Shown here: piece after piece, positions 42,738 to 49,810 of the stretch | How the letters are laid out: every line of letters starts with the position of its first letter | How positions within the stretch are numbered: position 1 is the stretch's first letter | Assembly: GCA_964242305.1 (NCBI GenBank) | Contig: CAXTBB010000015.1 | Span: 19,789 to 83,788 of the forward strand | Source: DATLGB01 sp964242305 | GTDB lineage: Bacteria > Actinomycetota > Thermoleophilia > Solirubrobacterales > Solirubrobacteraceae | DNA: 64,000 nucleotides | Reading direction: 5' to 3' | The notes under the pieces: generated by a model | Told to the model about the DNA's origin: nothing | The model's input: the letters and a program-made list of their open reading frames with translations, nothing else | Database searches by the model: none | Made by a program: the position numbers and the translations under genes

Positions 42738-43528
42738 TTGAGCAGCGAGATGTTCGGGAACAGGGCGAGCAGCAGCTGCGTGTAGACGACGTTGAGCGCG
42801 AAGATCAGCAGGAACTCGACGACGACGGCCTGGTTGACGGCGCGGCCCACGCCCTCCGCCCCACCCGAGGCGGTCATGCCCTTGTAACAGGAGACCACCG
42901 CGATGATCGCGCCGAACAGCGTCGTCTTGAGGATGGAGCCGGCGAGGTCGATGGTCGTCGCGTTCGTGAACAGCGTCGCGAAGAAGCCCGACAGGTCGGC
43001 GTGGAAGGAGAGCGTGGCCAGGATCCCGCCGGTGATGCCGAAGATCAGCGCGAAGATGTTGAAGAGCGCGGTCATCATCATCAGCGCCAGGAAGCGCGGG
43101 ACGACGAGGCTCTTGACCGGATCGACGCCGAGCACCTGGAGGGCGTCGAGCTCCTCGCGGATCTTGCGGGCGCCGAGGTCGGCGGTGATGGCCGTGCCCC
43201 CGACGCCGGCCAGGATGATGGCCGTGACGAAGGGTGCGAACTCGCGGATGGAGGCGATCACGAAGATCCCGCCGAGCCGGTCGACGGTGCCGAACAGCCG
43301 CAGGATGTTGCCGCCCTGCAGCCCGGGCGCCGCGTAGCCGAACACGACCGTCGACACCATCAGCGGGAACCAGCAGAGCTTCAGCAGGAAGAGGCACTGC
43401 TGCACGAACTCGGCGCCGTAGATGTACGGCGGCCGCACGGCGGAGACGATGGTCTTGCCGGTCAGCAGGACGATGTCGCCCGCGACCTCGACGCGCCGCT
43501 CCAGCGGTGCTGTGACGTTCCGAACCAT
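42734..43528 (-). CDS. yrbEA: MlaE/YrbE permease, first subunit
   Basis: A 264-residue permease of the MlaE family. FVTAIILAGVGGTAITADLG, ARKIREELDALQVLGVDP (coupling loop near 125-142) and GMTASGGAEGVGRAVNQAV mark it clearly. It pairs with YrbEB. GGAGGAGAGG just before the ATG at 43528 is a strong ribosome site. A 96-base gap with a hairpin separates it from the upstream secreted-protein gene. Confidence 0.9.
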   Translation of the reverse strand: MVRNVTAPLERRVEVAGDIVLLTGKTIVSAVRPPYIYGAEFVQQCLFLLKLCWFPLMVSTVVFGYAAPGLQGGNILRLFGTVDRLGGIFVIASIREFAPFVTAIILAGVGGTAITADLGARKIREELDALQVLGVDPVKSLVVPRFLALMMMTALFNIFALIFGITGGILATLSFHADLSGFFATLFTNATTIDLAGSILKTTLFGAIIAVVSCYKGMTASGGAEGVGRAVNQAVVVEFLLIFALNVVYTQLLLALFPNISLLK

Positions 43529-43580
43529 CCTCTCCTCCTCCCTCTTACTGCGGCGTGACGGGGTGGTACCGACGGCGCGC

Positions 43581-43605
43581 GGCGGCGGGCGCTCTGCCCG
43601 CCGCC
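43581..43605. terminator. Hairpin between the accessory genes and the mce core
   Basis: GGCGGCGGGC and GCCCGCCGCC form a perfect 10-base-pair stem around a 5-base loop. There is no T-run. It may partly terminate transcription or stabilise the processed ends of the long mRNA, so that the upstream genes and the mce core are expressed at different levels. Confidence 0.45.
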
Positions 43606-43624
43606 GCACGGTGCGACGTGGAGC

Positions 43625-44377
43625 TCAGCAGGCCCCGGCGGAGGCCTTGGAGACCTTGGGGTCCAGCCCCGACTCGGGCGCGTACTTCTCGGTGAAGGTG
43701 AAGCCGCGCTTGCCCTTGCACCCGGTCGACGACAGGTAGCTGTACGTCTTCCCGCCCTTCTTGACCGCCGACTTGGTGAAGCTCAGCGTGAAGGACTGGA
43801 AGGCGCCGGAGAGCCCGGGCAGCGGGTGCGAGATGTTGTCGGGGAAGACGAACCCCATCGTCGTCGTCGTGCCCGACGTCTTCGAGGTCATCGGGATCGG
43901 CGCCAGGTAGCCGACGCCGGCGCACTGCGCGGGGTCGCCCGTCGCGAACAGCACGGACTTGCCGGCGCCCGAGTTGTAGACCGTGAGTTGCTTGGTGCAC
44001 TGGGCGTTCTGCGTCTTGTCCCCGTCCGGGCCGAGGTACGCCTTGATCTCGCCGTGGCCCACGTTGGAGGCCTTCGGACAAACGCTGTCGCTCTGGGCGG
44101 CGTCGATCTGATCAGCCGAGCACGTGGGGATCTTCCCGCCGTTCTCCTTGACGCCCTTCCAGATCCAGCGGAAGTCCGCCGGCGAATCGGGGCGGGCGCC
44201 GCCGGTGCCGGAGCTCATGAGGGTGAAGCTCGCCGCCACCGCCTTGGGCTTCTTCTTCGTGCCGCCCTTCGTCGCCTTGGCGACCACCGTGTTGGTGTCG
44301 GCCGAGGTGGCCGCGTAGGCGATGCCGCTGGTGCCCAGCGCCGCGATCGCGGCGACCAGCAGGAGGTTCCTTCGCAT
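43625..44377 (-). CDS. Secreted protein upstream of the mce core
   Basis: A 250-residue exported protein with signal peptide MRRNLLLVAAIAALGTSGIAYA. The mature part is Ser/Thr/Gly-rich and contains seven cysteines, with C-terminal PESGLDPKVSKASAGAC. No family was recognised. Its position between lipocalin-like genes and yrbEA suggests an extracytoplasmic binding or stabilising role in lipid uptake, an inference only. The ATG at 44377 has GAAGGG upstream. An ATG at 44413, overlapping the upstream stop in ATGA, would add 12 residues before the signal. Confidence 0.65.
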   Translation of the reverse strand: MRRNLLLVAAIAALGTSGIAYAATSADTNTVVAKATKGGTKKKPKAVAASFTLMSSGTGGARPDSPADFRWIWKGVKENGGKIPTCSADQIDAAQSDSVCPKASNVGHGEIKAYLGPDGDKTQNAQCTKQLTVYNSGAGKSVLFATGDPAQCAGVGYLAPIPMTSKTSGTTTTMGFVFPDNISHPLPGLSGAFQSFTLSFTKSAVKKGGKTYSYLSSTGCKGKRGFTFTEKYAPESGLDPKVSKASAGAC

Positions 44378-44409
44378 GTCAATTCCCTTCTTGATGGTGG
44401 ATGGTGTGC

Positions 44410-45372
44410 TCATCGCGTGCTGACTCCGTCTGCCGTGACCGCCCGCACCGCCGCGGTGATCGGTCCGCGCCCCCCGCGCGCGTTGTTGGACGCCTCGAGG
44501 TCGCAGAACCCCTTGCGGCCCTCGACCTCGATCGCGCACAGGGCGTCCACGCAGGCGACGCCGTGGTGCTCGGAGACGATGCCGTCGAAGGGCTCGCAGT
44601 CGACCTGCAGGCCGGTCCCGTCCGCGAACGACCAGCGGGCCGTCCCGGCGCGATAGGTGAGGCCGTCGGCCTCGAGCGTGACGGCGACGTCGACCTCCTC
44701 GGCGCGGACGAGCTCGCCCTCGCGGACCACGTAGCCGAACTGGCGGATGCTCCCGTCGATCCCGTGCCAGGAGATCGAGCCGAACGACAGCTCGGGCCCG
44801 ACCGTCCCGGGGATCCAGCGGTGCGTCAGGAGCGTGTCCCAGCGCCGGATGCCCCAGCTGCGGTCGCGGTGGCAGAGGCCGTCGACCTCGTAGGTCCGCC
44901 CCGCCAGCTCGACGGACCCGCGGACGCGGCCGGAGGTCTCGAAGTGGCTCGACGCGAAGTCGTCCACGAGCGTCCCGGAGTCGGGCGGGAAGAAGTCCGT
45001 CCGCGCGTAGAAGTCCTCGATCTCGAGGTCGACGCGGCAGCCCTCCTCCTCGACGCGGTAGTGCAGCGTCCCGTCGTAGGTGAGCTGGTGCCGGCCGCCG
45101 TAGGCGCCGAACCCGTCGTCACGCAGGTCGGCGTCGTCGAGCGGCGACGCCACGTTGCGCCGGAAGCGGTTGCCGTCGTGGGTGACGACGCCCGACCACA
45201 GGGCGCTGATGCCGCCCTCGTGGTTGGGCTCGTGCCCGATCCGCGTCATGCCGCCGATCCCCGCGCCCGGCGCGTACCAGGCCAGGAACGCGCTGTCCTG
45301 CCACCACTCGTCGGCCTCCGGAGCCTGGCGCAGCTCCGAGGTCGGCCCGTGCTGAACACCGGTGGCGCTCAT
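44410..45372 (-). CDS. Lipocalin-like (DUF7064/7065-type) protein
   Basis: A 320-residue soluble protein without signal peptide. It has two beta-rich halves and the motif VDGLCHRDRSWGIRRWD near residue 165, as in AttH/CrtC-like lipocalin-fold proteins (DUF7064/7065 families) often found with actinobacterial lipid and steroid genes. A second such protein lies two genes upstream. It may bind or convert a hydrophobic substrate delivered by the Mce system. The ATG overlaps the APH-fold gene stop in ATGA. Confidence 0.65.
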   Translation of the reverse strand: MSATGVQHGPTSELRQAPEADEWWQDSAFLAWYAPGAGIGGMTRIGHEPNHEGGISALWSGVVTHDGNRFRRNVASPLDDADLRDDGFGAYGGRHQLTYDGTLHYRVEEEGCRVDLEIEDFYARTDFFPPDSGTLVDDFASSHFETSGRVRGSVELAGRTYEVDGLCHRDRSWGIRRWDTLLTHRWIPGTVGPELSFGSISWHGIDGSIRQFGYVVREGELVRAEEVDVAVTLEADGLTYRAGTARWSFADGTGLQVDCEPFDGIVSEHHGVACVDALCAIEVEGRKGFCDLEASNNARGGRGPITAAVRAVTADGVSTR

Positions 45373-46460
45373 CCGCGGTTGCCGATGAAGCTCTGGGCCG
45401 CACCGGTGGGCGCCTCCACGCCGATCATCTTGGCGAGCAGCTGCGTCGCCGGGTTGTTGAGCTTCATGGGGGCGCCCGGCGGCAGCAGCCCGACCTCGAT
45501 CATCAGGTTGCCGGCCCGGTGCATGAGGATCGCGAGCCGGACGGCGGCCCACACCTCGTAGTAGTCGACGTGCGGCACGGCGTTCCCGCTGAGGCGCTCG
45601 TAGGTCGCGATCAGCTCGTCCCGCGACGGGATCCCGGACGGCACCGGCACCCCGAGGCCCTCCGTGTGATGGCGCAGCATGAACAGCCACCACGCGACCT
45701 CGACGTCAGGCTGGCCGATGCCGACCATCTCCCAGTCGAGCACCGCCGTGACGGCGAGGTCGTCGTCGAACATCATGTTGCCGGGCCGCGCGTCGCCCCA
45801 GTTGAGGATCGGCGGGCGGTCGTCCTCGGGCCGGTGCTCGACCAGCCACTCCAGCCCGGCCTCGATGGTCGGATTGGCGTCGTCCTCGCGAGCCCAGTCG
45901 AAGACGCGCGTCCACAGCTCGAGCTCGGCGTCGAACCAGTTCTCCCCGGGATCGAGGAAGTCCAGCCCGAGTGCCTTCCAGTCGGCGCGGTGGACGTCGG
46001 CGAGCACCTGCAGCGAGTTCTCGAACAGCGTGCGCCGCTGATCGTCGGAGAGCTCGAGCACCCAGCCCTGGGTGGTGAACGGCGGGTCGTCCTCGGGCAC
46101 GCGGCCGTGGGCGCGGTCCATGACGATGAAGGCGGCGCCGAGCGCGGCCGGGTCCTCCTCCACCCAGCGGGTCTTGGGGACCGGCACGGAGGTGTGCTCG
46201 GCCAGCGCCCGCATGACGCGGAACTCCTTGCCGAGGTCGTACTGCATGAAGACCGCCGGTCCGTCCGGGGCCACGCGGGCCACCAGCTCGTGGGTCTCCC
46301 CGTCCCAGGTGGCGTCGAACAGGACCGTCAGGTTGGACATGCCGCTCGCGCTCGGGACGTTCAGGCTGTCGATGCTCACCTCGGAATCGGGCAGCTGCTC
46401 GCGCAACCACGCCAGCAACCTCGCCTCGATCTCCTCCGGCTGCTTGTTGGCCAGGGCCAT
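45369..46460 (-). CDS. Aminoglycoside phosphotransferase-fold kinase
   Basis: A 363-residue APH/choline-kinase-fold protein. LVARVAPDGPAVFMQYDLGKEFRVM near 78-98 gives the lysine-less N-lobe context, ILNWGDARPGNMMFDDD near 216-232 is the catalytic loop (usually HGD; here WGD) and VLDWEMVGIGQPDVEVAWW near 237 carries the metal-binding Asp. Such kinases occur near acyl-CoA dehydrogenases and lipid genes and probably phosphorylate a small hydroxyl substrate, not an antibiotic. It starts two bases after the upstream stop, behind GGAG. Confidence 0.8.
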   Translation of the reverse strand: MALANKQPEEIEARLLAWLREQLPDSEVSIDSLNVPSASGMSNLTVLFDATWDGETHELVARVAPDGPAVFMQYDLGKEFRVMRALAEHTSVPVPKTRWVEEDPAALGAAFIVMDRAHGRVPEDDPPFTTQGWVLELSDDQRRTLFENSLQVLADVHRADWKALGLDFLDPGENWFDAELELWTRVFDWAREDDANPTIEAGLEWLVEHRPEDDRPPILNWGDARPGNMMFDDDLAVTAVLDWEMVGIGQPDVEVAWWLFMLRHHTEGLGVPVPSGIPSRDELIATYERLSGNAVPHVDYYEVWAAVRLAILMHRAGNLMIEVGLLPPGAPMKLNNPATQLLAKMIGVEAPTGAAQSFIGNRG

Positions 46461-46462
46461 CG

Positions 46463-47500
46463 CTACTCCTCTCCTCGGTGCGACTTCATTGCTCGCTGGT
46501 AGGTGTCGAACCAGATCTCCTGGTAGGTCGCGTGGGTCTCGCGCCCGGCCTCGTCCGTCCAGCGGTAGACGCTGTCGTGGAAGGACGCGTTCGGCCACGC
46601 GGGCAGCGACGCGGCCGCGATCGCCTCGCCCGTGAAGCGGTAGGTGTCGCCGTCCTCGTCGGTCGCCTCGATCTCCTGGCGCATGGGCAGGTGGATGCGC
46701 GGATGGCGCTCGAGCACGTTGCGGCGCACGTGCACGATCTCGCGCGTCTCGCCGTCGCGCTGGACCCACGCGTAGTGGTGCGACGGGCGGTCGCCGACGT
46801 CATACAGGCCCTTCCAGGCCGGGTCCGTGTCCAGCGGCTCGAAGCTGATCTGGTTGAAGATCAGGTCCTCGCCGAAGTACATCGGCGACCAGCCCACCGG
46901 CGGCACCGGGACGGCGCCGCGCGTCTCCACGCGCACCTGCCGCCAGGAGCGGTCGCGCGGCGCGTAGCAGTCGATCGCGTGCTCGGTCCCGTGCAGCGTG
47001 AGCGTGCCGGTCGCATGCATGAACTGCTCGCTGCCACCCGGCTGGCGCGCCGGGTCGTGGTGGTCCTCCTCGCCCGGCATGATGTGGCCGCGGGCGAGCA
47101 GGGGCGTCACCGCTTCCTGCAGGACGTCGATCGAACACGCCCCGTCGGAGCTCGTGTAGGTGATCCGCGCCGTGCGCCCGGGCGCGGGGAACTCGATGCG
47201 CAGGCCGTTCTCGGTGGTGACGCTCGCACCGTCGATCGTCGGCCACGGCATGGTCAGCTCGTAGTCGAGGAACGCCATGTCGGTGTGCTCGACGTTGTCG
47301 GTTCCCTCGAAGACGCAGACGCCGCCCTGGCAGAGCGGGAACGTCGGCATGTAGCGGACGTAGAGGAACGCTCCGATGCGCGCCTCGGGGACCGAGAAGC
47401 CGAAGTAGTGCGTGTGGATGGTGTGGGGATCCCACTGCTCGCCGTCGGCGGGCAGCGGAAGGATGAGATCCGTCTCAGACGGAAGCGTGGCGACGGGCAC
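46463..47500 (-). CDS. Lipocalin-like (DUF7064/7065-type) protein, second copy
   Basis: A 345-residue soluble protein of the same broad type as the one at 44410. The shared motif is DCYAPRDRSWRQVRVETRG near 175, and WDPHTIHTHYFGFSVPEARIG lies near the N-terminus. It likely has tandem beta-barrel domains that handle a lipid-like ligand. Substrate and reaction are unknown. GGAGG sits six bases before the GTG at 47500, which overlaps the end of the membrane-protein gene by 26 bases. Confidence 0.65.
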   Translation of the reverse strand: MPVATLPSETDLILPLPADGEQWDPHTIHTHYFGFSVPEARIGAFLYVRYMPTFPLCQGGVCVFEGTDNVEHTDMAFLDYELTMPWPTIDGASVTTENGLRIEFPAPGRTARITYTSSDGACSIDVLQEAVTPLLARGHIMPGEEDHHDPARQPGGSEQFMHATGTLTLHGTEHAIDCYAPRDRSWRQVRVETRGAVPVPPVGWSPMYFGEDLIFNQISFEPLDTDPAWKGLYDVGDRPSHHYAWVQRDGETREIVHVRRNVLERHPRIHLPMRQEIEATDEDGDTYRFTGEAIAAASLPAWPNASFHDSVYRWTDEAGRETHATYQEIWFDTYQRAMKSHRGEE

Positions 47501-48362
47501 GGGTGCCTCCTGTGGTGGTGGGCGGTGTCGCGGTCGAGCCGAGGCCGGTGACCGCCTTGACCTTGTCCAGCAGCGACTCGGTGGCGACTTCCGCTTGCGG
47601 GCGGGCGACGGCCAGGGAGATGATCCAGACGGCGAAGAGCGCGAGGCCGAGCGTCGCGAAGCCGGCCGCGTAGGTGAAGACCCAGGACTGCTCGGTCTGG
47701 TTGAGGGCGATCCACATCGGCCAGGCGGCCGCGCCGTTGGCGATCCCGTTGGCGATCGGCACGCAGGGGACGACCGCGAGGAGCTTCCACGACGTGTCGA
47801 GGTGCGGCCGCAGGCGGTAGATCAGCGCGCCGGCGAGCATCGGCATCACCGGGTTGACGAAGCCCCACCACATCGGGAAGCCCCAGATGTCGAAGGGCTG
47901 CTTGCCGTAGTAGAGGTAGGTCCCGGCGAGGATCCCGGGCGACTCGAGTGCGATGTCGACGACGAAGTCGATCGCCCACAGGCCGAACAGCATCTTGGTG
48001 GTGACGCCGCGCTCGAACAGGCGGTAGGCCAGGTACCCCAGGCCGCCGACGTACCAGGGGTAGACGAAGCAGATGTACAGCGGCATCGTCCGCCCGTAGA
48101 TGGTGAACGTGCCGGTCGCGTCGACCTCCTTCATGTAGACCTGCCCGAGCACGTCGACCAGCGGCTCGAACGTGCACGCCAGGGCGCCGCCGGCGATGCA
48201 GTAGAGCAACAGCGGACCCCGTCCGGACAGCAGGTGCCGGACGGCGAGGGCGAGCGCGATGCCGAGCGGGATGAAGATGAAGACGTTGAACACCGTCTCC
48301 GCCGTCTGCGGCATGGCCTCGTGGATCGGGGGCTGTGGAATCGCCCCCAAGATGGTCGTCAC
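47475..48362 (-). CDS. Membrane protein at the head of the mce-linked operon
   Basis: A 295-residue protein with about seven membrane segments (VFIFIPLGIALALAVRHLL, MPLYICFVYPWYVGGLGYLAY, MPMLAGALIYRLRPHL and others) and a Ser/Thr/Arg-rich tail. The blocks YYGKQPFDIWGFPMWWGF and TLGLALFAVWIISLAV look conserved, but no named family was recognised. The GTG at 48362 is chosen for GGGAG upstream. It is the first gene after the TTGAAA promoter, so its product is likely tied to the same substrate as the Mce system. Confidence 0.65.
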   Translation of the reverse strand: MTTILGAIPQPPIHEAMPQTAETVFNVFIFIPLGIALALAVRHLLSGRGPLLLYCIAGGALACTFEPLVDVLGQVYMKEVDATGTFTIYGRTMPLYICFVYPWYVGGLGYLAYRLFERGVTTKMLFGLWAIDFVVDIALESPGILAGTYLYYGKQPFDIWGFPMWWGFVNPVMPMLAGALIYRLRPHLDTSWKLLAVVPCVPIANGIANGAAAWPMWIALNQTEQSWVFTYAAGFATLGLALFAVWIISLAVARPQAEVATESLLDKVKAVTGLGSTATPPTTTGGTRARRHASV

Positions 48363-48405
48363 TGTGCTCCCTCTCCAAGAATCGGTCAGTACGTCCGGAC
48401 ACGGA

Positions 48406-48434
48406 GTCTTACACAAGACTGAAGGAAATTTCAA
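48406..48434 (-). promoter_or_regulatory. Promoter/operator of the mce-linked operon
   Basis: On the reverse strand TTGAAA (48434-48429), a 17-base spacer and TAAGAC (48411-48406) precede the GTG at 48362. TGAA-N6-TTCA (48420-48433) overlaps the -35 box. Nineteen or more of 31 aligned bases match the site at 32863-32891, including TTCAG and TGTA. It lies between the operon and a divergent TetR gene, the standard place for a repressor site. Confidence 0.6.
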
Positions 48435-48476
48435 AACTTTTCTTCGGGTAGGCGTCCGCTGTGAGACGATGGGCCG

Positions 48477-49106
48477 ATGGGCGGCGAGACTCGCTCCGGC
48501 CACGACCTCCGTCGCGCACGGACACGCGCCCAGCTGGTCTCCGCGGCGCGTGAGCTGATCGCCGAGACGGGCGTGAGCGGCCTGCGGATGGCGGCCATCG
48601 CCGACCGGGCCGGCGTGGCGCTGGGCTCGTTCTACAACCACTTCGGATCGCGCGACGAGCTGGTCGCGGCGGTCGTCGAGACCAACCTGGACACGCTCGC
48701 CGCCACCGCGGTCGAGGTCCGGCCGGGGGAGGACGCGGCGCACGTGGTCAGCGTCGCCACCAGGCGCTTCGTCCGCCTCGCCTATGACGATCCGGAGGTG
48801 GCGCGACTGGCGGTCAACCTCAACCGCGACGACGCGCGCATCGTCCGCGTCTCGGCCCCCTACGCACGCGAGGCACTGCGGCGGGGGATGGACAGCGGGC
48901 GCTTCGACATCCCCGACATCGAGGTCTCGTTCGCGTTCATCGCGGGCGGCGCCCTGACGCTGATGCATACGATCCTGGCCGGCGACAGGCCGCTCCCGGG
49001 GCCGGACGCCGACGTGGCCTTCGCGCAGGCGGCGCTGTGCTCGCTGGGCGTCCGCCGCCGCGACGCCCGGCGCATCAGCGCCCTCCCCCTGCCCGCCGTC
49101 GGGTGA
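48477..49106 (+). CDS. TetR-family regulator (paralogue 2)
   Basis: A 209-residue regulator with the helix-turn-helix at about 14-62 (QLVSAARELIAETGVSGLR, GVALGSFYNHFGSRDELV). The ligand domain nearly repeats that of the protein at 32900: VVSVATRRFVRLAYDDP and ARLAVNLN are shared. It is divergent from the mce-linked operon, with a TGAA-N6-TTCA dyad between them, and is the best candidate for controlling it. Its TGA and the stop of the convergent TetR gene are both made by one TGATCA. Confidence 0.87.
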   Translation: MGGETRSGHDLRRARTRAQLVSAARELIAETGVSGLRMAAIADRAGVALGSFYNHFGSRDELVAAVVETNLDTLAATAVEVRPGEDAAHVVSVATRRFVRLAYDDPEVARLAVNLNRDDARIVRVSAPYAREALRRGMDSGRFDIPDIEVSFAFIAGGALTLMHTILAGDRPLPGPDADVAFAQAALCSLGVRRRDARRISALPLPAVG

Positions 49107-49754
49107 TCAGACCGGGATGTCGGGGAGGGGCCGGCGCGCGATCTCGCGCGCGGCGCCGTGCTCGAGGCCGAAGGCGCGCAGCATCATCGTCGCTCCGGCC
49201 CGGTCGGCGTCGGGGGCGATGCGGCCGGAGAGCACGCCGCGGATCGCGGCGAGCGCGGCGGCGGCCACGGAGGTCAGGGCGAGCTCGACGTCCTCGATGT
49301 CGAAGCGGCCCTGCTCGATGCCGCGCTCGAGCGTCTCGCGGGCCAGCGGCAGCAGCGCCGTCTCGAAGACCGCCTCGGCGTCGGCGAGCCCGACGAGCAC
49401 GGCGGCGACCTCGGGCTCGTCGCGGGCGTAGCCGAAGAAGCGCCGGTAGGCGATGGAGGCGGCCTCGGCGGGATCGTCGAACTCCAGCGCGCGGCTGCCG
49501 ATCACCGTCGCCGCCACCGTGAGGGCGTCCGCGATGACCGCCTCGACCAGCGCGTCCTTGGTCTCGAAGTAGGTGTAGAAGGTGCCGAAGCCGACGTCGG
49601 CGCGGTCGGTGACGTCCTGGATGCGCAGGCCGGCGGTGCCGGTCTCGGCCATCAGCTCGCGGGCGGCGGTCAGCAGCCGCGCCCGCGTCTCGAGCTTGCG
49701 GCGCTCGCGCCGCCCCGCCGTCGCCTCGGTCGTCATCGAGCGCCATTCAACCAT
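49107..49754 (-). CDS. TetR-family regulator (third, unrelated subtype)
   Basis: A 215-residue TetR regulator (helix-turn-helix LLTAARELMAETGTAGLRI, then VGFGTFYTYFETKDALVE). The ligand domain differs from the two paralogues nearby. It is divergent from the flavoprotein at 49811 with an inverted repeat between them, so it probably represses that gene. The ATG at 49754 is taken because AGG lies eight bases upstream; ATG 49736 is also possible. Confidence 0.83.
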   Translation of the reverse strand: MVEWRSMTTEATAGRRERRKLETRARLLTAARELMAETGTAGLRIQDVTDRADVGFGTFYTYFETKDALVEAVIADALTVAATVIGSRALEFDDPAEAASIAYRRFFGYARDEPEVAAVLVGLADAEAVFETALLPLARETLERGIEQGRFDIEDVELALTSVAAAALAAIRGVLSGRIAPDADRAGATMMLRAFGLEHGAAREIARRPLPDIPV

Positions 49755-49772
49755 AGCCCGAACCTGGAATCG

Positions 49773-49794
49773 AACTTGATTGATGAATCGAGTT
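49773..49794. promoter_or_regulatory. Probable operator for the third TetR
   Basis: AACTTGATT and AATCGAGTT pair in 8 of 9 positions around a 4-base spacer, midway between the divergent starts at 49754 and 49811. Its size and place fit a TetR dimer site. A TACGAA box six bases before the flavoprotein ATG suggests the operator lies just upstream of that promoter's -10. Confidence 0.5.
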
Positions 49795-49810
49795 TTGCTA
49801 CGAATGCTCC

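Noticed and set aside
46463..47500. Carotenoid 1,2-hydratase (CrtC) assignment for the lipocalin-like proteins
   Set aside because: Only the general DRSW-type motif is shared. No carotenoid genes accompany them, so a fold-level call is safer.
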